Source: Mesorhizobium opportunistum WSM2075 (GTDB taxonomy: Bacteria; Pseudomonadota; Alphaproteobacteria; Rhizobiales; Rhizobiaceae). From it: DNA of 64,000 bases. Below the pieces are notes generated by a model. The model saw nothing but the letters and a program-made list of their open reading frames with translations, was not told the origin of the DNA and searched no databases. The stretch's first letter is position 1, and every line of letters begins with the position of its first letter. This document shows positions 25,164 through 33,273 of the stretch, one piece after another. Where the stretch lies: contig NC_015675.1 of NCBI RefSeq assembly GCF_000176035.2, positions 2,732,001 to 2,796,000 of the forward strand. The letters are read 5' to 3'. Position numbers and translations under genes: made by a program.

Positions 25164-26158
25164 TTGATCTGGTCCTTGCAAGTACTTCGCTTCGTCGCCG
25201 CGCTGATGGTCGTCTATGTCCACGCAGCCAGACTGCCGTTACGGCCACCGGATCCAATGGCCTGTTACCTCATGATTTTCAGGTGGCCGGCTTCGCGGGC
25301 GTAGACATCTTCTTTGTCATATCGGGAGTGATCATTGCCAGGACGGCACCTGGTCTGACCTGGCGATCTTTCGCCTGGAGACGGTTCCGGCGCATTGTTC
25401 CGCTCTACCTGCTGATCAGCATCCCCTATGCGATCGTCGCCTACAGAACCGGCTTCGGCTGGCGGGACGCGTTGGCGACGCTCTTGCTATGGCCGGCTAC
25501 CGATCAAATGACCGCGCCAGCACTGCCGGCGGCCTGGACGCTGTGCTTCGAAATGCTTTTCTACGCCGCCGCGACCATCGTTCTCATTGACCGGCGGCTG
25601 CTGGTCGGACTCGTCGGTATTTTCGGCGTCGCGATGATGTTTCGCTCGGCGGGTCCGGTCCCGCAGTTTCTTGGTAACCCGCTGATCATCGAGTTCGGCT
25701 TCGGCGTCGGTCTCGCCTACATGCCCAAGTGGAAACCGGCGGTTTGGTGCTTGCCGATCGGCGCCGTGGCGATGATAGGCACCGGCTTCATCGGGATAGC
25801 GCCGGGAGGGGGGACGATGGAGTTTCTCGCCGGCGATAACGGCTTCCAGCGCGTGCTGGTCTACGGTCTCCCGGCGGCGATGATCGTTTTCGGCACGATG
25901 CAGATCGACGCGAAACCGAGCGTCTGGACGTCCCTCGGCGATGCCTCCTATATGCTCTACCTGATCCACACTCTGCCGATAACGCTGCTTCTGATGGTGT
26001 GGACCGCTTTTCCGATTCCTCCGGACCTTGTCATCGTGATCGGCACAGCCACATCAGTTCTTTTCGCTTGGCGGATGTACATCCGGTTCGAGCTGCCGCT
26101 GCGCAAATTCCTGCGCCGGCATGATCCCCACCTGGAAACTGGCTTCCGTCCTGCATAA
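25164..26158 (+). pseudogene. Acyltransferase-3 family (ExoZ/OafA-like) gene with an N-terminal frameshift
   Basis: The frame from GTG 25283 encodes 291 residues with GFAGVDIFFVISGVIIA and several membrane helices ending in LGDASYMLYLIHTLPI, the classic membrane O-acyltransferase pattern. It lacks the first helix. That helix is found just upstream in another frame: from TTG 25164 the reading is LQVLRFVAALMVVYVHAAR, and this frame stops at 25302-25304. The two frames join if one base is added (or two removed) between about 25225 and 25282. The gene is therefore either truly frameshifted or the sequence has an error. If intact it would acetylate or succinylate a surface polysaccharide. The 291-residue part could still be made from GTG 25283. 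Confidence 0.72.
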
Positions 26159-26534
26159 AGGATCGATGGCTACTGCCCGCAGGCAATCCCAGGCTCCCGG
26201 CAGCAATCCTCGACAAAATCAGCTGTGTTTATTCGCGAATGGCCCTGTATCTTTATATTCGCAAATGCTAATAAATGATGGTTCGCGGTACCGACGACCC
26301 CCCAGTACCCCCAAACACCGCGATCGTCGAGCGTCGGCGAACCAAGCCCTCCAACCCCGGTTTGCCGACGCTCATTCGGGCTTCGACGGCAAGGATGTTT
26401 GCCACTCCAACGGCAATCGATCGCGTCCGCGGTCGCATTGCCGCAAAACCCTGAGGTGCCTGTCGCGAGACGCGATGAAATGCGATCCGAGGGCCTTCAG
26501 GCTCCCGTCAGACGTACCCGCGCCAGGAGTTGCC
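26159..26534. other. Intergenic stretch with nothing recognised
   Basis: These 376 bp follow the acyltransferase remnant. A short AT-rich piece at 26225-26280 could hold a promoter. Open frames through the region do not resemble proteins. A weak stem (GAGGGCCTTCAGGCTC, about 26490-26505) lacks a T run. No RNA gene, repeat or attachment site was seen. Confidence 0.4.
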
Positions 26535-26699
26535 GTGGTGATCAAGGTTGGAAGAAAACTCCTGGTGTTGGGTCTGTTGCTGGCGATAAGCGGCTGCCAG
26601 AGCGGTCACCGCTATCGGTCAGGTCCGAAGCCCCACGTCAGCCACGCCGGCCGCACATGCAGCCCGAGCGGCTTCGGGCAGATGGCGCATTGCTTCTAG
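26535..26699 (+). CDS. Small lipoprotein (54 residues)
   Basis: A short frame from GTG 26535 (or GTG 26538) preceded by AGGAG at 26524-26528. It encodes VIKVGRKLLVLGLLLAISGC, a clear lipoprotein signal with lipobox ISGC, and then a 33-residue mature part rich in His, Ser, Gly and Arg with two more cysteines. No family is recognised. Its last 81 bases overlap the 3' end of the convergent KTSC gene, and a palindromic repeat begins directly after its stop. The signal peptide and ribosome binding site argue that it is real; function unknown. Confidence 0.55.
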   Translation: MVIKVGRKLLVLGLLLAISGCQSGHRYRSGPKPHVSHAGRTCSPSGFGQMAHCF

Positions 26700-26999
26700 A
26701 AGCAATTCCAGGAAAAGTGTGAAGCGGTTTTCCCGGGAAAAGCGCGTAGCGCTTTCCCTTGGGAATTGCGTCAAAACAAAGAGTTGGAACCTCGTCAGGA
26801 AAAGCGCGTAGCGCCTGTCATGCCACGCGACGATGAATTCGTTGAAGAAGCGGCCTTTCGAGGAAGCCTTCCTGAAAGCGGCATAGGTCGCCGGGGCAAC
26901 GTCCAGATAGTCGTAGCGATTGCCGCTCGGCACGAACCAGACGGAGAGGATCCTGGTGGCGGGATCGTATTGTGTGTTCCGGATCGCGGTCGACGGCAT
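26619..26999 (-). CDS. KTSC-domain protein with repeat-derived C-terminus
   Basis: A 126-residue frame whose first 65 residues fit the KTSC domain (MPSTAIRNTQYDPATRILSV, then KASSKGRFFNEFI), a small domain of unknown but probably nucleic-acid-related role, usually about 60-70 residues long and ending near an IRD-Y motif. Here the sequence passes straight into the palindromic intergenic repeat at 26701-26790. Residues after about 67 (LFLTRFQLFVLTQFPRES) are therefore encoded by the repeat and by the antisense of the lipoprotein gene. The natural stop was probably lost when the repeat arrived. The domain call is firm; stability of the extended product is doubtful. Confidence 0.75.
   Translation of the reverse strand: MPSTAIRNTQYDPATRILSVWFVPSGNRYDYLDVAPATYAAFRKASSKGRFFNEFIVAWHDRRYALFLTRFQLFVLTQFPRESATRFSRENRFTLFLELLLEAMRHLPEAARAACAAGVADVGLRT
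26701..26790. repeat. RIME-like palindromic repeat, copy A (partial)
   Basis: AGCAATTCCAGGAAAAGTGT opens this copy, as in the copies at 34349 and 44471. The first palindromic half ends with GGAATTGCG and CAAAACAAAGAG. The second half seen in the other copies is missing. It carries an extra palindrome GGGAAAAGCGCGTAGCGC at 26735-26752, and the core GAAAAGCGCGTAGCGC recurs at 26799-26814. It overlaps the 3' end of the KTSC gene. Similarity to the rhizobial RIME class is from memory. Confidence 0.75.
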
Positions 27000-27056
27000 A
27001 TCGGCACCTGACTGCCCAGCCGGATTAACCCGCCAGGCCTGGTCCGGTTCCGTGCC

Positions 27057-27077
27057 GCGCCGTGGCCCCCACGGCGC
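27057..27077 (-). terminator. Perfect 9-bp hairpin after the uxu-like operon
   Basis: GCGCCGTGG (27057-27065), loop CCC, CCACGGCGC (27069-27077). It begins about 22 bases downstream of the mannonate dehydratase stop at 27099 on the minus strand. There is no T run after it, so it may be a weak or Rho-assisted terminator or an mRNA-stabilising stem. Confidence 0.45.
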
Positions 27078-27098
27078 TCATGCCGTCGCCAATGGTCA

Positions 27099-28211
27099 TC
27101 AGGCTGGCATCCGGATGCTGGTGGATTGGGTGCGCGAAGGCCCGAGTGCGGCGGCATTCTGGACCAGCGCGCGCATGTAGCCCAACGCAAATGCCTTTCC
27201 GGCGTGCCATGGCGCGTCGCAGGACATTTCCGGCGTATGATCGGGGATCATCACGCCGTCATAGTTTTCATCGCGCAGGATGCGCACGATCTCGGCCATG
27301 TCGATATCGCCATCGTCGACGAAGGTCTCGTGATATCTGGGCACCTTGCCGCGCACGTTGCGGAAGTGGATATAGCCGATGCGTTTGGTCCGGGCGAAGC
27401 GCCGGACATGTCCGTAGATCTCGTCCGAGCCCGGCATTTCCTGCAGCGAGCCGAGACAGAGTTCCAGTCCGTTCGATGGCGAATCGACGATGCCCATCAG
27501 CCGGTCGTATTTCTGCGGCCGGTTGACCAGCCGCGCGGCACCACGCAGCGCCTCCGCCGGCGGATCGTCGGGATGCGCCGCCAGCATCACGCCGGCCTCC
27601 TCGGCCACAGGAACGAGTTCCTGCAGGAAGCCGCCGAGCCGCTGCCAGAGTTCCTCGCTGCTGACCGACACCGGTTCGGCATTCGGCCGGCCGGCACGGT
27701 AGCGCATGTTCCAGACGACGCCGTCGGGCAGCGGCAGGTCGGGGTCGATGGCGGCGAGATCGAGCCCCACCGACATCGCCTCGCCGCGCGCGAACGGCCC
27801 GCGCGACCAGCCCCAGACCCCGGCGATCGAAAAATTGTAGCCGATGCAGGGAATGCCGGCACGCCCGGCATCGCGGACAAGCCGCTTCAAGCCTTCGATC
27901 TGCCTGGCCCTGTCGGGACCGCCGAGCAGCACGTCCGACCAGAATCGCGGCGAGAAATTTTCGATCGCGGCGATCTCCAGACCATTGTCGCGCACGGTCT
28001 TCACCAGGCCGGCGAAATCCTCGTAGTCCCAGAATTCGTCGGTGGAGCAGTCGCCCCAGCCTTCCTTCTCGCTGCCGGCGGACAGCGAAGGATCGCGGCC
28101 GCGAAAATAGTTGGTGAGGTGGGCGACGACATGAGTGGCGCCCGCCTGACGGGCGAAGCGGAAATTGTCGGGGGTGAGCGACTCCCGGTAAAGGCCAAGA
28201 CCGATCTTCAT
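27099..28211 (-). CDS. Mannonate dehydratase family protein (divergent paralog)
   Basis: A 370-residue TIM-barrel protein of the UxuA family, which dehydrates D-mannonate to 2-keto-3-deoxygluconate with a divalent metal. Visible motifs: IENFSPRFW, CIGYNFSIAGVWGWSRGPFA, and MLAAHPDDPP for metal binding, then IVDSPSNGLELCLGSL and YIHFRNVRGKVPRYHETFVD. It is clearly diverged from the more standard UxuA at 29942. It lies 3 bp downstream of the SDR gene. Because a canonical UxuA is encoded across the divergent promoter, this copy may act on another aldonate. Metal and phosphate-like binding residues look kept. Confidence 0.88.
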   Translation of the reverse strand: MKIGLGLYRESLTPDNFRFARQAGATHVVAHLTNYFRGRDPSLSAGSEKEGWGDCSTDEFWDYEDFAGLVKTVRDNGLEIAAIENFSPRFWSDVLLGGPDRARQIEGLKRLVRDAGRAGIPCIGYNFSIAGVWGWSRGPFARGEAMSVGLDLAAIDPDLPLPDGVVWNMRYRAGRPNAEPVSVSSEELWQRLGGFLQELVPVAEEAGVMLAAHPDDPPAEALRGAARLVNRPQKYDRLMGIVDSPSNGLELCLGSLQEMPGSDEIYGHVRRFARTKRIGYIHFRNVRGKVPRYHETFVDDGDIDMAEIVRILRDENYDGVMIPDHTPEMSCDAPWHAGKAFALGYMRALVQNAAALGPSRTQSTSIRMPA

Positions 28212-28214
28212 GGT

Positions 28215-29000
28215 CTACTTCACGCCGATCCCGGCGGTCAGGCCGCCATCTATTTTGTAGTCGGCGCCGGTGCAGAAGCCGGCTTTCGCCGAACACAGGA
28301 AGGCGATGAGCTCCGCCACCTCCTCCGGTTCGCCGATACGGCCAAGCGGATGCGCCGCCCCGAAGCGCCTGTAGGCCTCTTCGACATCGGCGTCGCTGCC
28401 GCCTTCGCCACGCGCGGCCTTCTCGAGGATCGGCGTGCGGATCGAGCCCGGGCTGACGGAATTGACCCGGATGCCGGATGCCGCGTAATCGAGCGCCAGC
28501 GAGCGCGTCAGCGTATGGATGGCGCCCTTGGTCGTGGCATAGGCGGCCACATTCTGCTGGCAGGCGAAGCCCTGCACCGAAGCGACGTTGACGATGGCGC
28601 CGCCGCCGCGCTTGACCATCTCCGGAATGCCGAAATGCGCGGTCAGGTAGATCGAACCGACATTGACGGTCATTGCCCTGTTCCACGTCTCCCAGTCGGT
28701 CGTCGTCGCGGTTCCATAAGGATGGACCGCCGCGGAATTGACGATGATGTCGATGCCGCCAAACCGTTCGACGCCGGCCGCGACCGCGTCGCGAACCTGG
28801 TCGGAAACCGAGACATCCACTGTCTGCACCAGCGCCTTGGCTCCGGCCTTGAGGAGGCCTTCCTGCATGGCGGCATTGGCCGCCCGGTCGATGCCGCAGG
28901 CTATGATGGCGGCACCGCCCTGCGCCAGCCGCCTTGCGGTGGCGAGTGCTATTCCAGTCGTGCCGGTGATCAGCGCGACCTTGTTCTCAAAATCAGACAT
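28215..29000 (-). CDS. SDR-family oxidoreductase (possible aldonate dehydrogenase)
   Basis: A 261-residue short-chain dehydrogenase. The cofactor motif is atypical: ALITGTTGIALATARRL has TGTTGIA in place of TGxxxGIG. The NAG-equivalent is NSAAVHP and the catalytic YxxxK is YATTKG, with an upstream Ser in NVASVQG. The C-terminus GADYKIDGGLTAG is normal. In the uxu pathway the fructuronate reductase step (UxuB) can be taken by an SDR; its place between the regulator and a mannonate dehydratase supports that role, as inference. Its start overlaps the end of the regulator gene by 8 bases. Confidence 0.88.
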   Translation of the reverse strand: MSDFENKVALITGTTGIALATARRLAQGGAAIIACGIDRAANAAMQEGLLKAGAKALVQTVDVSVSDQVRDAVAAGVERFGGIDIIVNSAAVHPYGTATTTDWETWNRAMTVNVGSIYLTAHFGIPEMVKRGGGAIVNVASVQGFACQQNVAAYATTKGAIHTLTRSLALDYAASGIRVNSVSPGSIRTPILEKAARGEGGSDADVEEAYRRFGAAHPLGRIGEPEEVAELIAFLCSAKAGFCTGADYKIDGGLTAGIGVK

Positions 29001-29793
29001 GGTGCAAATCCTTGGAAGAAGGCAAATCCCTGGAAGAAATCGGGGTCCGTACGTTTTCGAGGTCGTCGGGAACGAAGCGCAAGCCGAAATCGAGATGCCG
29101 GCTCATCAGATAGCTGTAGGCGATACGGTCTCGCGCGCGCAGCGCCGCGATGATCTCGCCATGGGCACGGCGTGTTTCGCTGAGGATCGGCCGGATGGAT
29201 TTGCCGACGGTCATGATGTGCAGGATGACCGGCGACAGGAACTGATAGGTCTGCACCAGCATGCGATTGCCGGCGAGCTTCACCAGCGCGAGGTGGAAAT
29301 CGAAATCGCGCTGCGCGGCCTCCTGCACATCCTTGCTGGCCTCTATCCGGCCGTTGACCTCGTCAAGGGCGTCGATTTCGGTGGCGCTGGCATTGAGGAT
29401 GACGTGGTCACCGATGCTCACTTCGATGATACGGCGAAAGCCCTGGATGTCGTGAAAGGAGGTCTTCGAAATGTCCATCTGGGCGGCGAAGAAATTCTGG
29501 ATCGCGACATTCTGGCGATCGGCCAGCACGGCGCCGACACGCGGCTTGGGATCGATCAGACCATAGGTCCGGATCGTGCGCAGCGCCTCGCGTATCGTGT
29601 TGCGGCTGGCGCCGAACAGTTCGCAAAGTTCCCGTTCGGTGGGCAGCACGTCGCCGACGGACATCGAGCGATTGCGGATGAGGTCAAGGATCTGCCGTAC
29701 GGTCTGGTCGACGGCCGAACTGCTGACCCCGGCGTCGTCTGTCGCTCGAGTCAGGTCGGAATCATCTTGTTCCACGCGAATACCTCTTGTCAT
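28993..29793 (-). CDS. GntR-family (FCD subgroup) regulator of the uxu-like locus
   Basis: A 266-residue FadR-type regulator. The winged-helix domain spans about residues 25-90 (VLPTERELCELFGASRNTIR, EALRTIRTYGLI), and an all-helical FCD ligand-binding domain follows with metal-type motifs (RDFDFHLALVKLAGN, RRAHGEIIAALRARD). It is inferred to sense an aldonate or ketodeoxy acid and to control both arms of the locus. The ATG at 29793 is chosen; a GTG at 29820 would add nine residues but would place a putative operator inside the gene. The site TTGTTGGACCAA lies directly at its start codon. Confidence 0.88.
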   Translation of the reverse strand: MTRGIRVEQDDSDLTRATDDAGVSSSAVDQTVRQILDLIRNRSMSVGDVLPTERELCELFGASRNTIREALRTIRTYGLIDPKPRVGAVLADRQNVAIQNFFAAQMDISKTSFHDIQGFRRIIEVSIGDHVILNASATEIDALDEVNGRIEASKDVQEAAQRDFDFHLALVKLAGNRMLVQTYQFLSPVILHIMTVGKSIRPILSETRRAHGEIIAALRARDRIAYSYLMSRHLDFGLRFVPDDLENVRTPISSRDLPSSKDLHHV

Positions 29794-29911
29794 TTGTTGG
29801 ACCAAGGCTACGGCGAACACGATGGGAAATCAACTGGAAGCGGGATGAAATGGCCAGAGGTAGCTCTTGGGAGTCATAGTCTGGCTTGTTGACAGCCTTG
29901 TGGTCCAACAA
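29794..29911. promoter_or_regulatory. Two copies of a putative GntR/FCD operator in the divergent uxu-like promoter
   Basis: TTGTTGGACCAAGG (29794-29807) and, inverted, TTGTGGTCCAACAA (29898-29911) share the core TTGTTGGACCA. The second copy is near-palindromic. One abuts the regulator start codon and the other lies about 31 bases before the UxuA ATG, with about 90 bases between them. This layout suits autoregulation and control of both divergent units by the adjacent FCD regulator. Assignment to that protein is inference. Confidence 0.6.
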
Positions 29912-29941
29912 TATGGTTGCCGAAAATGTCGAGGAGGCTTC

Positions 29942-31126
29942 ATGGAACAGTGTTGGCGCTGGTATGGTCCGGATGATCCGGTGACGCTTGAGCATGTCAA
30001 GCAGGCTGGAGCGACCGGCGTGGTTTCGGCGCTTCATCACATCTATGACGGCAGGGCCTGGTCTGAGCCCGAAGTGCTCGAGCGCAAGCGGATCATCGAG
30101 GCCGCCGGCCTGACATGGTCGGTCGTCGAAAGCATCCCGGTCCACAATTCCTTCAAGATCGGCGCGCCAGAACGTGAGCGCTATGCCGGCTACTATCGCG
30201 ACTCGATCCGATCGCTTGCCAAGGCCGGCATCGCGACGATCTGCTACAATTTCATGCCCGTGGTCGACTGGACCCGCACGGACCTGGCCTATCGGCTGCC
30301 GACGACGGGCTACGCCCTGCGTTTCGATGCGATCGATTTCGCAGCCTATGACCTGTTCGTGCTGAAGCGCAGGAATGCCGAGGCAAGCTATACGCCGGCT
30401 CGTATCGCGGAGGCCGAGACGCGGCTGAAGGAATTGGCGCCTGAGAAGATCGACCAGATCGAGCGCAACCTCATCGCCGGCCTGCCGGCGACCGAGCGCA
30501 GCTACAACCGCGACAGCTTTCGCGAGGCGCTGGCGGAATACGATGCGATCGGCCCGAAGGAACTGCGCGAAAACCTTGCCTGGTTCCTGCACGAGATCAT
30601 TCCGGTGGCTGAAGAGGAAGGGGTGCGCATGTGCATCCATCCCGACGACCCGCCCTTCTCGCTCTACGGCCTGCCGCGCATCGTCTCGACCGCCGAGGAT
30701 GCGCGTTTCATCCTCAAAACCGTCGACAGCCCGGCCAATGGCCTGACGTTCTGCACCGGCTCCTACGGCACGCGCGCCGACAACGACATCGTCGCCATGG
30801 TCAAGGAATTCGCCGACCGCATCCACTTCGTTCATCTGCGCAACATCACCATCGAGGAAGATGGCTCCTTCTATGAGGCCGAGCATCTCGAGGGCGGCAC
30901 CGACATGGCGCATGTCATTCTAGCTCTGATGCAAGAAGAGACGCGTCGCCGCGGGGAAGGCCGTGCCGACTGGCGGATCCCGATGCGTCCCGATCACGGT
31001 CACCTGCTTGCCGACGACATCGGCAAGAAGAAGATCAACCCCGGCTACTCACTGATCGGTCGGCTGAAAGGCCTCGCCGAACTGCGCGGCATCATGCGCG
31101 CCGTGGAGCGGTTCGGGCTGGCATGA
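29942..31126 (+). CDS. uxuA: Mannonate dehydratase
   Basis: A 394-residue canonical UxuA, converting D-mannonate to 2-keto-3-deoxy-D-gluconate in the cytoplasm. The family start [20 protein letters not shown] is complete. Metal and substrate motifs: [55 protein letters not shown] and MRPDHGH near the end. The ATG follows GAGGAGG at 29931-29937. It is divergent from the FCD regulator, SDR and second dehydratase, with shared operators between. Full length, all key histidines and aspartates visible. Confidence 0.96.
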   Translation: MEQCWRWYGPDDPVTLEHVKQAGATGVVSALHHIYDGRAWSEPEVLERKRIIEAAGLTWSVVESIPVHNSFKIGAPERERYAGYYRDSIRSLAKAGIATICYNFMPVVDWTRTDLAYRLPTTGYALRFDAIDFAAYDLFVLKRRNAEASYTPARIAEAETRLKELAPEKIDQIERNLIAGLPATERSYNRDSFREALAEYDAIGPKELRENLAWFLHEIIPVAEEEGVRMCIHPDDPPFSLYGLPRIVSTAEDARFILKTVDSPANGLTFCTGSYGTRADNDIVAMVKEFADRIHFVHLRNITIEEDGSFYEAEHLEGGTDMAHVILALMQEETRRRGEGRADWRIPMRPDHGHLLADDIGKKKINPGYSLIGRLKGLAELRGIMRAVERFGLA

Positions 31127-31208
31127 GGATGGTCGGCGGGCGATAGCTTCGCCGTTTGCATATGTAAAAACTATTTGTCTAGGTGAAAATACCTGCTACT
31201 ACAGCGGG

Positions 31209-31226
31209 CCGGGCACGCATGCCCGG
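31209..31226 (+). promoter_or_regulatory. Hairpin in the leader of the solute-binding-like gene
   Basis: CCGGGCA (31209-31215), loop CGCA, TGCCCGG (31220-31226), a perfect 7-bp stem ending about 5 bases before the GGAGG ribosome binding site of the gene at 31249. With no T run it is unlikely to terminate; it could affect initiation or mRNA stability. Confidence 0.35.
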
Positions 31227-31248
31227 TTCCAGGGAGGAATTGCCTGAA

Positions 31249-32397
31249 ATGACAAGACTGCGCGGTCTTGCGTGGGATCATCGACGTTGCTGGGGTCCGC
31301 TCGACGCCAGTGTCGGGCCGTATTGCGCTGGCAATCCGGGCCAGGAAATCGAATGGGACCGCCGCAGCCTGTATGAATTCGGCGAGGGTGCGCTCGGCCC
31401 GGTGCTTGCCGCTTACGATCTGGTCGTATTCGACCATCCCTTCATCGGCGACATCGCGCAGGAGGAGCTGATGGTGCCGTTCGACGCCTATCTGTCGGCG
31501 GAGCAAATCCAGTTCTTCGAACGCGATTCCGTCGGTGCGTCCTGGCAATCCTACGAAAAGAACGGACGCCAGTGGGCGCTGCCCATCGATGCCGCCTGCC
31601 AGGTCGCTTCCTATCGCCCGGATCTCCTGGAACGCTACGGGCCGGTGCCGCGCACGCATGACGATGTGGTCGAACTCGGCCGGCAGGCGCGCAAGGATGG
31701 CAAGTGGCTGGGCCTGCCCTCGGTGCCGACGGATGCCATGTGCATGCTCCTGACGCTTGGCCATCCACAGGAGAACGGCGAGCACTTCATTGCCCGGGAC
31801 ACGATCGAACAGGCCATCGGGCAGTTACGCGAGCTTGCGGCACTGTCGCATCCGAACTCAGCGAAATGGAACCCGATCCGCTGCTACGACCACATGATCG
31901 CGCATGACGACGTGGTCTATGTGCCGTTCGCCTTCGGTTATGTGAATTACGCCGCGAAGACCGACAGGCCGTATCTGCGCTTTGCCGACGTGCCGACGCC
32001 GCGCTCCGCAGGCGCCTTGCTCGGCGGCGCCGGCATCGGCGTCAGCGCCCAGTCGAAGCACAAGCAGGAAGCGATCGACTATGCGCTGTTCCTGTGCTCG
32101 CCCGAATATCAGCGGGGCGATTATGTCAGGTCGGGCGGCCAGCCGGGATCGCTGGCGGCCTGGAAAGATGTCGAGGTCAACCATCTCTCCGGCAATTTCT
32201 TCAGTTCGACGCTTGCGACGATCGCCTCGTCCTATCTGCGCCCGACGCATCCGGGCTTCATCGCCTTCTTCCGCGAGTGCGCGCCGCATGCGGCTGCCGC
32301 CATCGCCGGAGACATGCCGGCGGCCGAACTCGCCGACCATCTGAACCGCCTCTACCGCGAAACCCGGCAGGGCCAGCCGCAACGGAGCGTTGCGTGA
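31249..32397 (+). CDS. Solute-binding-protein-like protein without a signal peptide
   Basis: A 382-residue protein related to family 1 extracellular sugar-binding proteins (VPFDAYLSAEQIQFFERDSV, ALPIDAACQVASYRPDLLER, and the late HKQEAIDYALFLCSPEYQRG). The ATG at 31249 follows GGAGG and begins MTRLRGLAWDHRRCWGPLDA; there is no hydrophobic leader, and the upstream in-frame sequence (from 31183) offers none. It is thus predicted to be cytoplasmic. Its stop overlaps the IclR start by one base (TGATG). A true periplasmic binding protein with a signal peptide is encoded at 33274. A cytoplasmic ligand-sensing role next to the regulator is possible but unproven. Confidence 0.8.
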   Translation: MTRLRGLAWDHRRCWGPLDASVGPYCAGNPGQEIEWDRRSLYEFGEGALGPVLAAYDLVVFDHPFIGDIAQEELMVPFDAYLSAEQIQFFERDSVGASWQSYEKNGRQWALPIDAACQVASYRPDLLERYGPVPRTHDDVVELGRQARKDGKWLGLPSVPTDAMCMLLTLGHPQENGEHFIARDTIEQAIGQLRELAALSHPNSAKWNPIRCYDHMIAHDDVVYVPFAFGYVNYAAKTDRPYLRFADVPTPRSAGALLGGAGIGVSAQSKHKQEAIDYALFLCSPEYQRGDYVRSGGQPGSLAAWKDVEVNHLSGNFFSSTLATIASSYLRPTHPGFIAFFRECAPHAAAAIAGDMPAAELADHLNRLYRETRQGQPQRSVA

Positions 32398-33245
32398 TGG
32401 CCAGTGTCGCCGAGACACCAGACGAAGCCGAAGGCAGCCGCAACGGTTACCGCGTGCCGGCTGTGGAGAAGGCGCTCGACGTCCTGGAGTTCATGGCCTC
32501 CAGCGCCGAGACGCTGACCCAGACCGAGATCGCGGCCGCCCTCGGCCGCTCCATCCACGAAATCTACCGCATCCTGCTTCTGCTGGAGAAGCGCGGCTAC
32601 ATCTTCCGCACGCAGTCCGACCGCTTCCGGCTGTCGCTGAAACTGTTCGAACTAGCGCACATGCATCCGCCGGTAAACCGGCTGGTCGAATGCGCGCTGC
32701 CTGTGATGCGCGAATTGACCGCCAATGCCGATCAGAGCTGCCATCTCGTGGTGCGAGAGGGCCGGAGCGCGCTGGTGGTGCTGCAGATCGATTCGCCGCT
32801 GCCGATGCGTTATTCGGTTGCACTCGGGTCGCATTTCCCGATCCTCGAAACCAGTTCGGGTGCTGTGCTGCTTGCCCATTCGAACCGCGCCGAGCGCGAG
32901 CGCATCATCGAGCGCATCGTGGCCGCCGGTGAAGGGCAGGGCACACGGGCCGAGATCGAGGCTCGGCTGAACGAGGCGGCAAGGCTCGGCTACGAAATGC
33001 GCGCTTCGCTCGCGGTCGAAGCCTGCACCAACATCTCCATGCCGGTGCGCGATCATACCGGCGCCGTCATCGCCGCGCTCACCGTCCCGCTGCTGCCGCA
33101 GAAGGCGGCGCGGTTTGACCAGCAAACCGTCTTCGAGCGTACCCGGGCCGCCGCCGAGAAGATATCGGCGGCACTTGGCTGGGGCGAATCCAACTCTTCG
33201 TTACGTGCCGACCCGGAACGGCGGGATTACCCGTTCAGCGACTAA
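32397..33245 (+). CDS. IclR-family transcriptional regulator
   Basis: A 282-residue regulator: winged helix-turn-helix at about residues 22-85 (VEKALDVLEFMASSAETLTQ, IYRILLLLEKRGYI) and the IclR effector domain (YSVALGSHFPILETSSGAVL, then ACTNISMPVRDHTGAVIAAL). It probably responds to the substrate of the following transporter and enzymes and controls the 31249-44494 cluster. The ATG overlaps the preceding stop by one base, so it is co-translated with the solute-binding-like protein. Confidence 0.93.
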   Translation: MASVAETPDEAEGSRNGYRVPAVEKALDVLEFMASSAETLTQTEIAAALGRSIHEIYRILLLLEKRGYIFRTQSDRFRLSLKLFELAHMHPPVNRLVECALPVMRELTANADQSCHLVVREGRSALVVLQIDSPLPMRYSVALGSHFPILETSSGAVLLAHSNRAERERIIERIVAAGEGQGTRAEIEARLNEAARLGYEMRASLAVEACTNISMPVRDHTGAVIAALTVPLLPQKAARFDQQTVFERTRAAAEKISAALGWGESNSSLRADPERRDYPFSD

Positions 33246-33273
33246 CAAAAGCGATAAAACCTGGGAGAAGAAA

